From positions 69,876,682 through 69,940,681 of the forward strand of contig CM069453.1 in the NCBI GenBank assembly GCA_035610835.1: a DNA stretch of 64,000 nucleotides. The letters are read 5' to 3'. A program made the position numbers and the translations under genes. This DNA comes from Ophiura sarsii. Its lineage: Eukaryota > Echinodermata > Ophiuroidea > Amphilepidida > Ophiuridae. Shown one piece after another: positions 46,450 to 56,750 of this stretch (positions are counted from its first letter, which is position 1; the number at the start of each line of letters is the position of its first letter). The notes beneath the pieces are model-generated. The model searched no databases. It worked only from the letters and a program-made list of their open reading frames with translations, and was not told the DNA's origin.

Positions 46450-46581
46450 TCAACATTTTGTTTAATAAAAACAATTGGTAGCTATTTTGGTCCATCTTAT
46501 TTCCCACCCCTCCCCTGCTGGCATGGTCATACTCATAGTCATACTTGCTGATCAATCAACATTGTATTGACTTGACTTGAC

Positions 46582-47554
46582 TTAGGGCGGATGATTTTTC
46601 CGAACCACAATGCCTCTCCAGATCTTCCTATCCAACATAGCTGTCTTGATTTCTTCCACCTGCAGTCCTGTATCACGTTTGAGTATGTCAATGTAGGTCA
46701 GGGCTGGTCTACCACGCTTTCTTGCTCCGTGCTTTGGGATCCAATGTATAAGTTTGTGTACAAGCTCCTTGGACCCTCTGAAGCAGTGTCCAGCAAATCT
46801 TGCTCTGCGTTCTCTGATCTTGTCCGAGACTTTTGGCATGTCCCCATACAGGTCCTTATTTGTCACATGCTGACTCCAGTTGATGTTGAACACAGATCTT
46901 AGCATCCTAGTGTAGCATCCATCCAGTTGTTTACCAAGCTTTGGGGTGACTGTCCATGCCTCACATCCATAAAGGAGGACGGATTCTACTGTAGCTATGA
47001 ATAGTCTTTCTTTGAGCTTTCTGGATAATGATTTAGCCTTCCATAGCTGACTAAGTTTGCCACAAGCTCTCCATGCAGCTGCTTTGCGTGTTTTGATGTC
47101 CTTTTCAGTGTTGTTCATCCAGGCTCCAAGGTATTTGAAGTCTTCCACTTTATCAAGGCGCATGCCTTCACTTGTGGTAATTACAGGTACTTGCGTCTGG
47201 TTGAAGGACATGTACTTCGTCTTTGCAGCGTTCATTTTGAGCCCAACTCTTCCCACTGAAGTCTCCACTCTATTGAGTAGTGATTGCGCTTGAGACACTT
47301 CCTCAGACAACAGTGCAATGTCATCAGCAAAGTCTAAGTCTGTTACTACGGTTGGTCCTATTCTTCTGCTGCTTCTTTTTGTTAGGTGGAATCCTAGCTC
47401 TTCTTCTCTGCCATCTATGGCCTCTCTTAGGGCATAGTCAAGAACAATGACAAAAAGATATGGAGCCAGGGTGTCTCCTTGTAATACTCCAGCCAGTATC
47501 TCAAACACTTCTGTTTCTCCATCTGGTGATATGACCTTTGCCTTGGTGTCTTTG
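46582..47554 (-). pseudogene. LINE reverse transcriptase, C-terminal part
   Basis: About 324 aa of non-LTR RT on the minus strand, continuing the segment at 50,257-51,210 once the inserted transposon is removed. Motifs: AGVLQGDTLAPYLFV, the catalytic DLDFADDIALLS, GLKMNAAKTKYM, then a C-terminal region with CEAWTVT, RRARFAGHC and HGARKRGRPAL, as in RTE/I-like LINE ORF2 proteins. It stops at a normal end (KNHPP), followed by a short (TGACT)-type tail at 46,565-46,581. Free of internal stops, so the copy was young when interrupted. Confidence 0.88.
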
Positions 47555-47877
47555 TACAGGGTGTCCCAAAAGTCTATGCACGACTTTGAAGCTTTGTATT
47601 TCACAAAATATAAGTCGTATTGAAAATATGAATACATATTTAGAAAGAGGAGACGCGTGGGAAATAATGTTGATACTAAACATTGGAGTAAAATCTGTTT
47701 GTAATGCCACCCTAGAAGTAACATATGTATTACCGCAAAAATGTAATTTTATACTTCGGAGGAATAAAGTTCATAAATCCATACCTATTGAGATTAACAA
47801 AAAGACAGGTAGAGTTGGTTACACGGAATGTGATCTGTCAATTGTAATATTTACAATTTTGCATTACAGTGATCCCA

Positions 47878-48090
47878 TCATCTGTCCTCTGCTTTAATGT
47901 TTTGTTTGATCTGAATCTTGTATGGACACTTCTTTAAGTCCTTACGCAAACTTCTGTGAACAGTTGATCTTTTAATCTTGTTTACTGCAGAAAGTCGGCG
48001 AATAGATCTCTTTGGACTTTTGACTGCAACATGATCATTGTGACTTGCTGATCTGCCAGTCTTTCTACCACATCGAGACAAATCATGCAC
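47878..48090 (-). pseudogene. Transposase fragment, second helix-turn-helix
   Basis: About 70 aa: DLSRCGRKTGRSAS, then SPKRSIRRLSAVNKIKRS and TVHRSLRKDLKKCPYKI, ending at a stop. The SxRxL ... SxxTVxRxL ... DL..PYKI pattern is that of Tc1/mariner (IS630-like) transposases just before the catalytic domain. The catalytic half is missing. It was joined to the fragment at 49,714-49,876 before the TTGCGCAA element inserted. Confidence 0.8.
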
Positions 48091-48092
48091 AG

Positions 48093-49711
48093 CCCTTATG
48101 AAAATCGCAACCAATTCTGCAACCTTGCGCAACTTTGCGCAACCTTGCCCAAGATAACCTTGCGCAACCTTAAATGTGGAAAAATACAACCTTGCGCAAC
48201 CTTGCGCAACCTTGCGCAACCTTGCGCAACCTTGCGCAACCTTGCGCAAGGTTAAATTTGGAACATTACAACCTTGCGCAACCTTGCGCAAGGTTAAATT
48301 TGGAACATTACAACCTTGCGCAACCTTGCAATGTCAGTTGGCGGTATAACCTTAAGTTTGTATCTCAACCAAGCACAAGGTTGCGCAAGCAACTGGTTAA
48401 ATTTGGAACATTACAACCTTGCGCAACCTTGCAGAAACATCTAAAGCTTGCGCAACCTGCCGCAACCAGCTAGTGGTGCAAGGTTGCGCATGGTTGCGCA
48501 AGCAACTGGTTAAATTTGGAACATTACAACCTTGCGCAACCTTGCAGAACCAGCTAGTGGTGCAAGGTTGCGCAAGCAACTGGTTAAATTTGGAACATTA
48601 CAACCTTGCGCAACCTTGCAGAAACATCTAAAGCTTGCGCAACCTGCCGCAACCAGCTAGTGGTGCAAGGTTGCGCAAGGTTGCGCAAGCAACTGGTTAA
48701 ATTTGGAAAAATATAACCTTGCGCAACCTTGTGCAACCTGTTTGCAACCAGCTAGCAACCACCAAAAACATGCATCGAAATTCGGAACCAATACCAAAAT
48801 AAGCTTATATGTTTCAAACTTACTATTCTTCAGCATTTTTATCTGCAACATCAGTTTCCTTCAAAGATTAGAATATGATTCACAACTTGTTTTTCTAGCA
48901 TACCTCATTTTCATTATGAAATTGATTACAAAGTATGGGTACAATTAATCATCAAAGTCACTACAATTTTAGTAAAGGTTACAATGACAGCAATGTTTAT
49001 TTCACATGTTTGACCTTTTGACCTGACCTTTGAACATAAAAAGAAACCTTGCGCAACCAGTTTGGTGTTTCTGAAGAGGTTGCGGGAGCTTGCGCAACCA
49101 GTTGGTTGCGGGAGCTTGCGCAACCAGTTTGGTACTTCTGAGAAGGTTGCGCAACCATCCGCAACCAGTTTGGTTCTTCTGAGCTGGTTGCAGGAGGTTG
49201 CGCAACCAGTTTGGTACTTCTGAGAAGGTTGCGCAACCATCCGCAACCAGTTTGGTTCTTCTGAGCTGGTTGCAGGAGGTTGCGCAACCAGTTTGGTAAT
49301 TCTGAGAAAGTTGCGCAACCATCCGCAACCAGTTTGGTTTTTCTGAACTGGTTGCAGGAGCTTGCGCAACCAGTTTGGGAATTCTGAGAAGGTTGCGCAA
49401 CCATCCACAACCAGTTTGGTTCTTCTGAACTGGTTGCAGGAGCTTGCGCAACCAGTTTGGTAATTCTGAGAAGGTTGCGCAACCTTGCAGCAACCATCCG
49501 CAACCTTGCGCAACCAGTTTGGTTCTTCTGAACTGGTTGCAGCAACCTTGCACAACCAGTTTGGTTTTTCTGAGAAGGTTGCGCAAGCTTGCAGCAATCA
49601 TCCACAACCTTGCGCAACCTTGCGACAAACGTCTGCAACCTTGAGACAACCTTGCGCAACCTGGTGCCACCTTGCTGCAACCAAATTTTGGTGATTGCAT
49701 TTTCGTAAGGG
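48093..49711. mobile_element. TTGCGCAA-rich element with internal satellites
   Basis: Begins CCCTTATGAAAATCGCAACC and ends with the near-complement (gattgcattttcgtaaggg). The dinucleotide AG flanks it on both sides (48,091-48,092 and 49,712-49,713). Its removal rejoins the transposase frame. The left half is ttgcgcaacc runs separated by gttaaatttggaacattac. The right half is an 82-bp unit with exact spacing (49,147; 49,229; 49,311; 49,393; 49,475). The gap 48,780-49,040 is ordinary AT-rich sequence. The minus strand is open in all three frames over the right half because 82 is not a multiple of 3 and the unit has no stops. A one-ended copy sits at 13,938-14,040. Confidence 0.75.
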
Positions 49712-49713
49712 AG

Positions 49714-49876
49714 TTCCTGTTTTCAAAAATGTATCTACCAACTTCAGACTGGATATTCTTCCTGGTGCGCGTTTCACTTCGAAATGTTTTCTGAACTTTT
49801 GTTGAGTAAGTTGAACTGAATTTGTTTCAGCGTAGAACCATACAATTTGTATTCGCTTATCTATGCTGTAAACCAT
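49714..49876 (-). pseudogene. Transposase fragment, N-terminal helix-turn-helix
   Basis: About 55 aa from MVYSIDKRIQIVWFYAE to LKLVDTFLKTGT, matching the first helix-turn-helix of mariner-like transposases (S..QR-type FRKHF, then TFLKTGT). It is cut by the TTGCGCAA element. The ORF appears to continue into that element's end, but those residues are not transposase. Confidence 0.75.
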
Positions 49877-50256
49877 CTTGAATGAAGACTTTTGCTGTGC
49901 AATGTTGTCAACTACGCCTATTTATGTTGTGAGTGACCGAGTTTGGTAATAACATCAATGTTGCAAGGTAAGCAGTGAACTGTGACTAATGCGCAACGTT
50001 GCTTTCATACTGTTAATTTATGCGCACCTGATTTTAGCAACAATGTGTGGTATTTGGTATGGGTGGGTCTGGAACACGGCCAAAAACTTTCAACAAGTTT
50101 TATAATGTTGTGGGTTCACCGATAGGGTTGTGTTTGGTATCAAATTAATGTCCCAAATCTCGTCTAACAAAATATGGTTAAATTTATACAATAGGATTTA
50201 TATTTTATGAGAAATGACTCTTCAAAAACGTGCATAGACTTTTGGGACACCCTGTA

Positions 50257-51210
50257 TATGTCTGCTATCGCATTTGTAAGCTGATCAGGTACACCATAGG
50301 CTTTCAATATTTGCAGCATTCGTCCCCTATGTATTGTGTCAAACGCTTTCTTGAAGTCGATAAAGGTTATGATGGCTGGCAGGTGATTTGATCTTATTCC
50401 CTCAATAATTCTTCGAAGGGCAAGTATATGACCTACAGTGGTACGTCCTACTCTGAAGCCATTTTGATTAGCTCTTAGGTGGACGTCGAGCTCCGGTTTA
50501 ATTCTGTTGAGTATCATCTTGTTGTATAGCTTGGCAACAATTGAACTCAGGCTTATTCCACGGTAGTTACCCCCCAAGCTGAGATCACCTGATTTCGGTA
50601 TTGGTACTATGTTGAGAATGGACCACTGTTCTGGCTTTTTCCCGTTCAACAAGGCATCATTGCAGAAGTCGAGAATGATGTTATCCAAATCACATCTTTT
50701 GAGCATTTCAGGTGTAATACCATCTTCCCCACAGCTTTTCCCCTCTACTAGTGCCTTCTTAGCCTTCTCATATTCCTCCAAGTCAAAGGTTCCTACTTTA
50801 ATGTTGAGATCTGATAGTATTGGAGCAATTTCCTCATCCTCATTACTTATATGTGGTGGGCTCCCAAGTAGATTTTTGAAGTGAGTGTACCAGTTGTTTA
50901 ATCTCTCCTTTTGCGTGGACCCTTTGATTTGCCCCTTTCTTGTTGTCAGTCTTCCTGATATTTGGTTTATCAGTTTCCAACTCTTACCATGCTTGCTGTT
51001 TATGTGAGCATTTTCTACCTCTCTTAGCTTATTGGTAAGGTCTTTCTCTTTCACTTGATCATAAGCCTCCCCTAGGCTCTTCTTAGCATCCTTATAATCT
51101 CTGCTATTATTCTCATTGCTAGTGTCTAGTTGATATTTTGCGTAAGCTTCATCAATTTCTGTTGTATTGTATAGCTTTTGTTTTATGGTGTATATACCTT
51201 TTGTTGTCAG
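50257..51210 (-). pseudogene. LINE reverse transcriptase, N-terminal part
   Basis: About 318 aa on the minus strand, open from a stop at 51,211-51,213 to the insertion point. The first RT blocks are present: SCGEDGITPEML, WSILNIVPIPKSGD, NYRGISLSSIVAKLYNKM, RANQNGFRVGRTT, and FIDFKKAFDTIHRG with its catalytic Asp. The endonuclease domain that precedes RT in LINE ORF2 is absent, so the copy is 5'-truncated near 51,210. RTE- or I-like clade is inferred from motif style only. Confidence 0.85.
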
Positions 51211-51418
51211 TCAAAAGACTGAAGCGGTGCCGATATTAATTTGAACCGTGCCCAAATAATAAAATCCCCAAATTAATAAATAATAAATAATAAAAAGTCG
51301 CCTCATCCTCTTTTTCAAATTTGTAACCGGAAACACACAATTTATTGTGAAGGGCCTTATGAGAATGCCATGGTTGACAAAGTGAGTTCAGAACATTGGA
51401 TTACCCACTCTCTTTTAA

Positions 51419-52103
51419 AGGGGCACTGAGAGATATGTATTGGAGTGCGCCCTCAATTTGTCTGGAAATCATCACCTTCATAAATTTATAATACTTCGGC
51501 AATCGGCATTATACATGTATAACTACCCCCTACGAAATCCCCAGTGTTCTCTCTTCGTATTCAAAGGGGTAACACATGAGCGTTCTAGGATCTTGAAATA
51601 CCCCCCTCCCGTATTTGACGGCGTTAGTCTTGAGCTTAAGAAAATATACCGCTAATCCAGAGTGCCTGTTCAGACAGGGGGGGGGGGAGGCCTGTAAGAG
51701 GGTAAGCATCAGCAAGAGGAGAAGGTATTTACAGGGGTTTTCCTTCCAAAATGAGGTTAAAGGGGGCATTGAGAGATGTATCGATATACTAAATGAGCCC
51801 AAATCCAAAATGTCATTCAATTCCGACATCGCCTTCATGCAAAATAAGCACAAATGCAAAAAACGGCACTTCCGGGTTGAGATTTGGCGCTAAAGTATGC
51901 ATGTAAAACGATCGCATAACTTCCGAATTCCAGCACCTAGTTTCGATATGATCATATCGAAACTAAGAAAATCATGACATTTTATATGATAAACTATTTC
52001 AGATGGTAGTTAATAGTATATGCCAAAGTATTACTTTGATGCAAAAAAACTGATTTCCAGGATTATTGAGGGCGTACTCCCATACGTATCTCTCAATGCC
52101 CCT
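51419..52103. mobile_element. TTAA-flanked MITE, ~45-bp inverted ends
   Basis: Ends AGGGGCACTGAGAGATA at the left and, as complement, AGGGGCATTGAGAGATA at the right, extending through cgccctcaat. TTAA lies on each side (51,415-51,418 and 52,104-52,107). A third end-like copy (gggcattgagagatgtat) sits inside at about 51,763, so one element may have inserted in another. A diverged end occurs at 2,813-2,860. Confidence 0.78.
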
Positions 52104-52107
52104 TTAA

Positions 52108-52660
52108 AGCCCTGGAAGTGCATTGTAATAATGAAACTTCTTGAATTGCTTTGCTTGGAAGTTGCACAATATTCACGAAAATGTAATTTACATCAAAAGG
52201 CACAAAACCCTCCCTCGTAATTCTAGGTAAATTCATACCCTGGTAAATTGAAGTAGTAGACAATGATTCAGGACCACTTAACCTGTGGATCGACAAGACC
52301 TTGTTACGGTTCATCCGATCAGGCACTGAGGAGGCGCAACACATGCATGCTTGTTAGCCTATAGAACCAGATTAAGATAAAAGTAAGGATAGGGAAAAAT
52401 GCGCTTTGGCGCAAAATCGCAAGAAAATCCCATAGCATATTTTTTTCAAAATACTAGTATTGGCTACATTTAAAAAATAATGTCCATTTACCAAAAATCA
52501 ACAAATTGCATAACTTTGAAAGTGTTTTTCTAGTTGAAAGTTTTGAATGAAAAACGATGGTTTTGACAATTATAAAACGTGAATATCAATAATAGCCAGA
52601 TAGTGCTCAATACTTAGTTAAGTAGAGCTTATTATCAAAATAAAACACTTTTATTTAGCA
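52108..52660. other. Stretch without recognised gene
   Basis: AT-rich sequence between the MITE and the ribozyme. Part of it may be the 3' end of the Penelope-like element, but its boundary is not visible. Confidence 0.35.
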
Positions 52661-52706
52661 GTTTGCTACCTTGGGTTTCTCGCTACCGCGATCTTCAGGC
52701 AAACTA
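52661..52706 (-). ncRNA. Hammerhead ribozyme (type I, minimal) of a Penelope-like element
   Basis: On the minus strand every core piece is present in order. Stem I 5' strand AGTTTGC; CTGAAGA (CUGANGA core); stem II TCGC-GGTA-GCGA (4 bp, GGTA loop); GAAA core; short stem III CC-CAA-GG closed by the A-U pair; cleavage-site A (H17, after GGTA); stem I 3' strand GCAAACT, fully complementary to the 5' strand. The 2-3 bp stem III is a known trait of hammerheads in Penelope-like retroelements. It lies about 170 nt after the stop codon of the Penelope-like ORF and on the same strand. Self-cleavage is inferred from the fold. Confidence 0.85.
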
Positions 52707-52875
52707 ATTGTTTTCCTTCCATTCAGCGAAGTCAGTGAGAAAAATATTCGCAGTACGCGCGCGCAAGGCATGCTGCGTATACAATTCGCGTAACTGCTCG
52801 CGCATAAAACGCATAAAACGCAACTCACTGACATCGCTGAACAGATAAAGAAATCTACGTTTAACATGTTTAACA

Positions 52876-54687
52876 TTATTTTTTTCTCTCATGTCGGCAC
52901 TTAGAAACTATCTCGCTTCTCTTATTTATCAGATTGTTTTTGTTGTGGTGGAGAATTTCTATTTTCTCGTCGAGGCAGAGGTTACATTGTCCTGATCTCC
53001 TTCTTTTAGTGTTGGATTGTCTTACTATCTCCCAGTCTATTGATACATTTGTGGCTCTTCTTCTTTTTAGGCCCCAAACGTATTTTGAGAGTTCTGTCTC
53101 GTTTATATACCTTTCATGTTTGAAGGATTTCTTATGGTTTCCATACCTGTCTTTGAACGTACCACCTGTGAGGCCTATGTATGATTTCACTTGCCCTGGC
53201 ACCGAACTTACTGTAGCTTTATAGACTATAGCGGAAGACAAGCATTTTCCAAGAAGTGGACAGTCTCCTTTAGCTCTACAATTACAGGTTTTTTTCGGCG
53301 GTTTTTCCTTACTCTTTCTGTTGATCTTGGTATTATGAGACTTGATGATTGCTCTCATGTTTTTCATGCAACTGTAGCTCACCTTTACTGTGTTTCGGTT
53401 GAATATCTTGTGGAGTTTGTGACCCCGTGGAAAATGCTTGTCTATCAACTTAATGAATGTTCCTCCGACATTCGATGACACGTTTTTGCTAAATGGAGGA
53501 TTGAACCAGATAATTTTCCGCTTGCGTGTCTTTGGTTTCTTGTTGTTTCTTGTGTTATGCGCGGACTTGATGTTTACTCTGTATCCACTTGATTGTAGTG
53601 CCTCGTTATAAATCGGAGCTGCATTCTTGAAGATATCTTCGGTGGATGACAGTGTTGATATTCTATCTCCAATAGCAAGGGGGATGTTTTTGATAATGGT
53701 TGGGGGATGGTTGGAGTGGGTGTGTATATACACTGGATTGTTATTCGGCTTTCTGTACGGTCTGTGTGTCGCAGTATTAAGATCAAGGGTGACGTCAAGG
53801 TAATTGACTAATTTAAGGTTCGTTTCGATTGTTATCTTGAGTCCTAAAGATTTGAAGATGTTAATTATCTCTTTTCTTACGCGGTCGGAGGCGCTACCTG
53901 AGCAGTTTTTCATTACTGCTAGGCCGTCGTCCCGGTAGAGTCCGATGCTATGTATCTTGATATTGTCCTTCAAGGATTGAAGAGCATATAAGCCGATGAG
54001 CTCACAGATTTCTGCACCGTCAAATGCCCCCATTGCAACATCAAAGTTGTTTTGGGTAGCTCTTTTTATCCATGGCTTACCGGTGCCGTCGAAAAGCACT
54101 GATCGTCTCGCGTGCATGATCGTCTCGTATTCTAGATCAGATACATTTGTATATGCTTTAGCCCATGCTAATGATTCTGTCAACAGCTCTTCTGATATAG
54201 AAGGATAGAAATCAACTATATCAAAGACGAGGAATGTTAAATTGTTTTTATCATCAAGGCTTCCGAACCATTCTAGCACAGATGACGTATTCCTCCATTG
54301 ATTCACTTTAGTCTTTGCTCTTATGTCATTGTTTATTCTGTCCAGCATACGCTTGCTTACCTTTCCGACTTCACTCTTTGTTGGGTTAATTAGTCTGCAT
54401 TTTGGGTTGTTATCAAAGTTATCCTTATGGTCTTTCATCGTAATAAAAGCCTGCTTTTCTGCTGTCTTGTCAATTCTGTCACTGAGATCCAGTCTATCCA
54501 CTATGTCGTCAAACTCCCTGTCTATCTTATTTATTGCTTCATCGCCGGCGGATTTATACTTCTGCGTTATATTGTCAGTTAGCAGCTTGTCGTAACTGCT
54601 AGCATCCATTTTGTACAGGTTTCTTGTTTTGTCCGCGTGTACAAACACTTTGTCAGAAGAGTTTATCTGACTTACATGTGTAAACAT
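52876..54687 (-). CDS. Penelope-like element: reverse transcriptase plus GIY-YIG endonuclease
   Basis: 603 aa, uninterrupted. Residues ~1-260 are RT fingers and palm: DKTRNLYKM, MKDHKDNF, catalytic Asp in FDIVDFYPSIS (155-164) and the second pair in YRDDG (251-255). Thumb ~260-380 (YLDVTLDL). A cysteine cluster C-x-C-x5-C-x5-C (468-482) precedes a GIY-YIG nuclease: VYKATV, YIGLTGGTFKDRYGNH (503-517), TELSKYVW (531-538). RT followed by GIY-YIG is diagnostic of Penelope-like elements. The usual N-terminal ~100-200 aa are missing and upstream sequence is non-coding, so the copy is 5'-truncated near 54,690; the first ATG may be fortuitous. The intact frame suggests a recent arrival. Confidence 0.92.
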   Translation of the reverse strand: MFTHVSQINSSDKVFVHADKTRNLYKMDASSYDKLLTDNITQKYKSAGDEAINKIDREFDDIVDRLDLSDRIDKTAEKQAFITMKDHKDNFDNNPKCRLINPTKSEVGKVSKRMLDRINNDIRAKTKVNQWRNTSSVLEWFGSLDDKNNLTFLVFDIVDFYPSISEELLTESLAWAKAYTNVSDLEYETIMHARRSVLFDGTGKPWIKRATQNNFDVAMGAFDGAEICELIGLYALQSLKDNIKIHSIGLYRDDGLAVMKNCSGSASDRVRKEIINIFKSLGLKITIETNLKLVNYLDVTLDLNTATHRPYRKPNNNPVYIHTHSNHPPTIIKNIPLAIGDRISTLSSTEDIFKNAAPIYNEALQSSGYRVNIKSAHNTRNNKKPKTRKRKIIWFNPPFSKNVSSNVGGTFIKLIDKHFPRGHKLHKIFNRNTVKVSYSCMKNMRAIIKSHNTKINRKSKEKPPKKTCNCRAKGDCPLLGKCLSSAIVYKATVSSVPGQVKSYIGLTGGTFKDRYGNHKKSFKHERYINETELSKYVWGLKRRRATNVSIDWEIVRQSNTKRRRSGQCNLCLDEKIEILHHNKNNLINKRSEIVSKCRHERKK

Positions 54688-54689
54688 AG

Positions 54690-56259
54690 TGAAAAGTGCA
54701 ACATCGCCACGGATTTGGGTTTATTTTTAACGCATTTATATGGCATAGTTTTGTGCCAAAACCCCACACATTACCTCAGCAGGCTTAAGTTTCATAAAGT
54801 GTGTTACAATGGAAATCATGCTTCCATATAAAGATGGATTTGGCGTTGTTGCTGGCGGGGTGGTTGGATGGGTGACTATAAGTGTTGTTTGATGTGGGGT
54901 TATCATTTTTCATCATGGGTCATGTGTCATATTTTTTGAAGAATTTTGGACTAAAAGGCCATATATTTGATGTAATCATGCATCTTTGTCACAATACATA
55001 ATTAAGAGAAGTTTGTTTCACAGCAAATTGTAAAACCAGAAATGTTTGTGTGTTTTTAAATTTCGCTAAATTCCGTGAGGAGCACTTATTTTGCAAAAAA
55101 GGTTTACATTCATGAATTGTTCATGCCTTGAATCAGGCCAATTGCTATTTGTGACATTTTAAACTCCCGAACATGTCTGATTTTACAGTATGTAATAGTT
55201 CAACTAAAACACAATGGTACAATGGAATTTGGAATCCATGTATATGGTTCCATACAAAGAAAGTCATGTCATGAAAACATTTAATCTATACTGAAGTTGA
55301 GACTAGCCTTAGAGTGTACAAAGTCTTTTTAAAGTGAACAATACAGTGCATAAGTGTTAATGCATGAAAACATACAAGGTATGAAAAGCACAGCCTTGTT
55401 GAGATATTAAGGCAGTCAATTGTTTGACAATTTGTGAAGGTTAACATGAAACATAGCCTTCAATAGCATTGAGTAACAACATAATGTGGTATGTGAAGCA
55501 TTTTTGAATTTGAATTTTGTTGATTAAGGTAGATGTCTTAACTGATTAGAGCCCAAACAATTCTGATTAACTACATGTATGTGGAATATTTGTTAACTTT
55601 CAAATATGCAACTGTTCCCCCATACCCAAAAGAGAGACAATGTAAGTTAATTTGATAATAAATGAGTAGTTCGGTGAAAATTGATCTTTGAATACATTAC
55701 CAGGTCACCAGAGAACATTGGACCCTGTATGAAAGTTTTCAAGATGAAATGCAAACTCTTGACAAAATGTTGACAATGGTCAAAATGAGAGCTTTGTGTG
55801 TACATTTGTATGTGCATAGTATTTGAAATTGTCTGACAAAGACATCGGTGTCAATTGTTTTTGAGAGTGGAGAAGAACATTCTGCCTTAATGTTTAAAAA
55901 GGGGTTGATAAAAGGTCATATCCAAAATGATTGTGTTTGTGTGGGGGGGGGGGGGGGGGGGGGGGCGGCATGTTCCCTCCATTTACAAGACAGATTGATG
56001 ACAATGGCTGCAATGGTAGAATGACAAACCAGGGGTGGGGGGGGGGGTAGCAGGGAGTTTGACTAGGTCAATATAGCGGATTAATTGTATTGGTTACCAG
56101 AGAAGTTAGAAACAGCGACGCAAATGTATGACATACAAGAAGGAACATTTTTAGCTACATAAAATATGAAGATCTCTATCAACCTGCCAACATCTAAATA
56201 TGAATTTCATTTTTTGTAATGAAGATTGAAGACATGGTAAAGGCAGGGCTGTACTTAGT

Positions 56260-56260
<1 letters not shown>
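54690..56260. other. Stretch without recognised gene (upstream of the C3-like exon)
   Basis: AT-rich sequence with a G-run at about 55,944-55,965 and a G-rich patch near 56,035. A signal-peptide exon of the C3-like gene would be expected on this side or beyond; none is convincing. Confidence 0.4.

Positions 56261-56315
<55 letters not shown>
56261..56315 (+). repeat. Poly-C tract of 55 nt
   Basis: Uninterrupted run of C on the + strand, the longest homopolymer in the window, 265 bp before the C3-like exon. It can form G-quadruplex or i-motif structures in principle. The true length is uncertain in any assembly. Confidence 0.85.
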
Positions 56316-56316
<1 letters not shown>

Positions 56317-56580
56317 CACGCCCATGGTGGGTAACTTTTTCGTCGGGCGGGTAACTTTTCAAATATACACGCCCGGCTGGCCGGTAAGAATTTTGCTGTT
56401 GGTAAATGAAGATTACTTGTTTGGCTGGTAAGTTTACAGTCGGGCTGGTAACTTTTACATGCTACCAGCCAGGCTGGCTGGTTGGAGAAAAAAAATGAAG
56501 GTACACCCCTGGGTAAAGGTGATTTTGAGAATTATGATATTTTATCGATTTTTTTGCCATTTTGTATTCCCACCTTACAG

Positions 56581-56750
56581 ACCAGGATATTTTATCACAG
56601 CGCCTGATATGATCAGGGTGGGAGTCTCAGAAACAGTACTTGTAAGCTTACGAAACACAGGAGGCACGGCTATACGTATCAAGTTAACATTGGAGTCATT
56701 CCCGAGAAAGAATGTTATCTATGCAGAAGAAATCGTTGAGGTAGAAGCAA
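56581..56750 (+). CDS. C3/A2M-family protein, exon encoding most of MG1
   Basis: 170-nt internal exon between an acceptor (ttcccaccttacag) and a donor (GAAGCAA|gtaagt). It begins with one base completing a codon and ends in phase 1. The peptide (PGYFITAPDMIRVGVSETV ... LESFPRKNVIYAEEIVEVEA) matches the first macroglobulin domain of complement C3/C4/C5 and alpha-2-macroglobulin-like proteins: the 'I-x-x-P-x-x-x-R-x-x-x-x-E-T-V' start and a beta strand near FPRKNVIY. Such proteins are secreted, thioester-containing opsonins or protease inhibitors. It joins in phase with the exon at 62,170. The upstream signal-peptide exon is not identified. Confidence 0.85.

Larger units (their letters stand above)
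47557..50254 (-). mobile_element. Tc1/mariner-type element inserted in the LINE
   Basis: Inverted ends CAGGGTGTCCCAAAAGTCTA (about 35-60 bp, imperfect inward) are flanked by TA (47,555-47,556 and 50,255-50,256). Removing it with one TA restores the LINE reading frame exactly, inside the codon pair for IY-KD. On the minus strand it still encodes the N-terminal DNA-binding part of a transposase in two pieces, but no DDE catalytic domain, so it is non-autonomous. Without its own insert it is about 1.08 kb. Confidence 0.9.

Noticed and set aside
48174..48631. Frames of 60-99 aa (RNLAQPCATL) in the TTGCGCAA element
   Set aside because: Periodic translation of the satellite. Only the flanking transposase pieces have family motifs.
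46582..51210. CRISPR-like or operon-like reading of the regularly spaced TTGCGCAA and 82-bp units
   Set aside because: Units are contiguous with no unique spacers, and the context is eukaryotic transposons.
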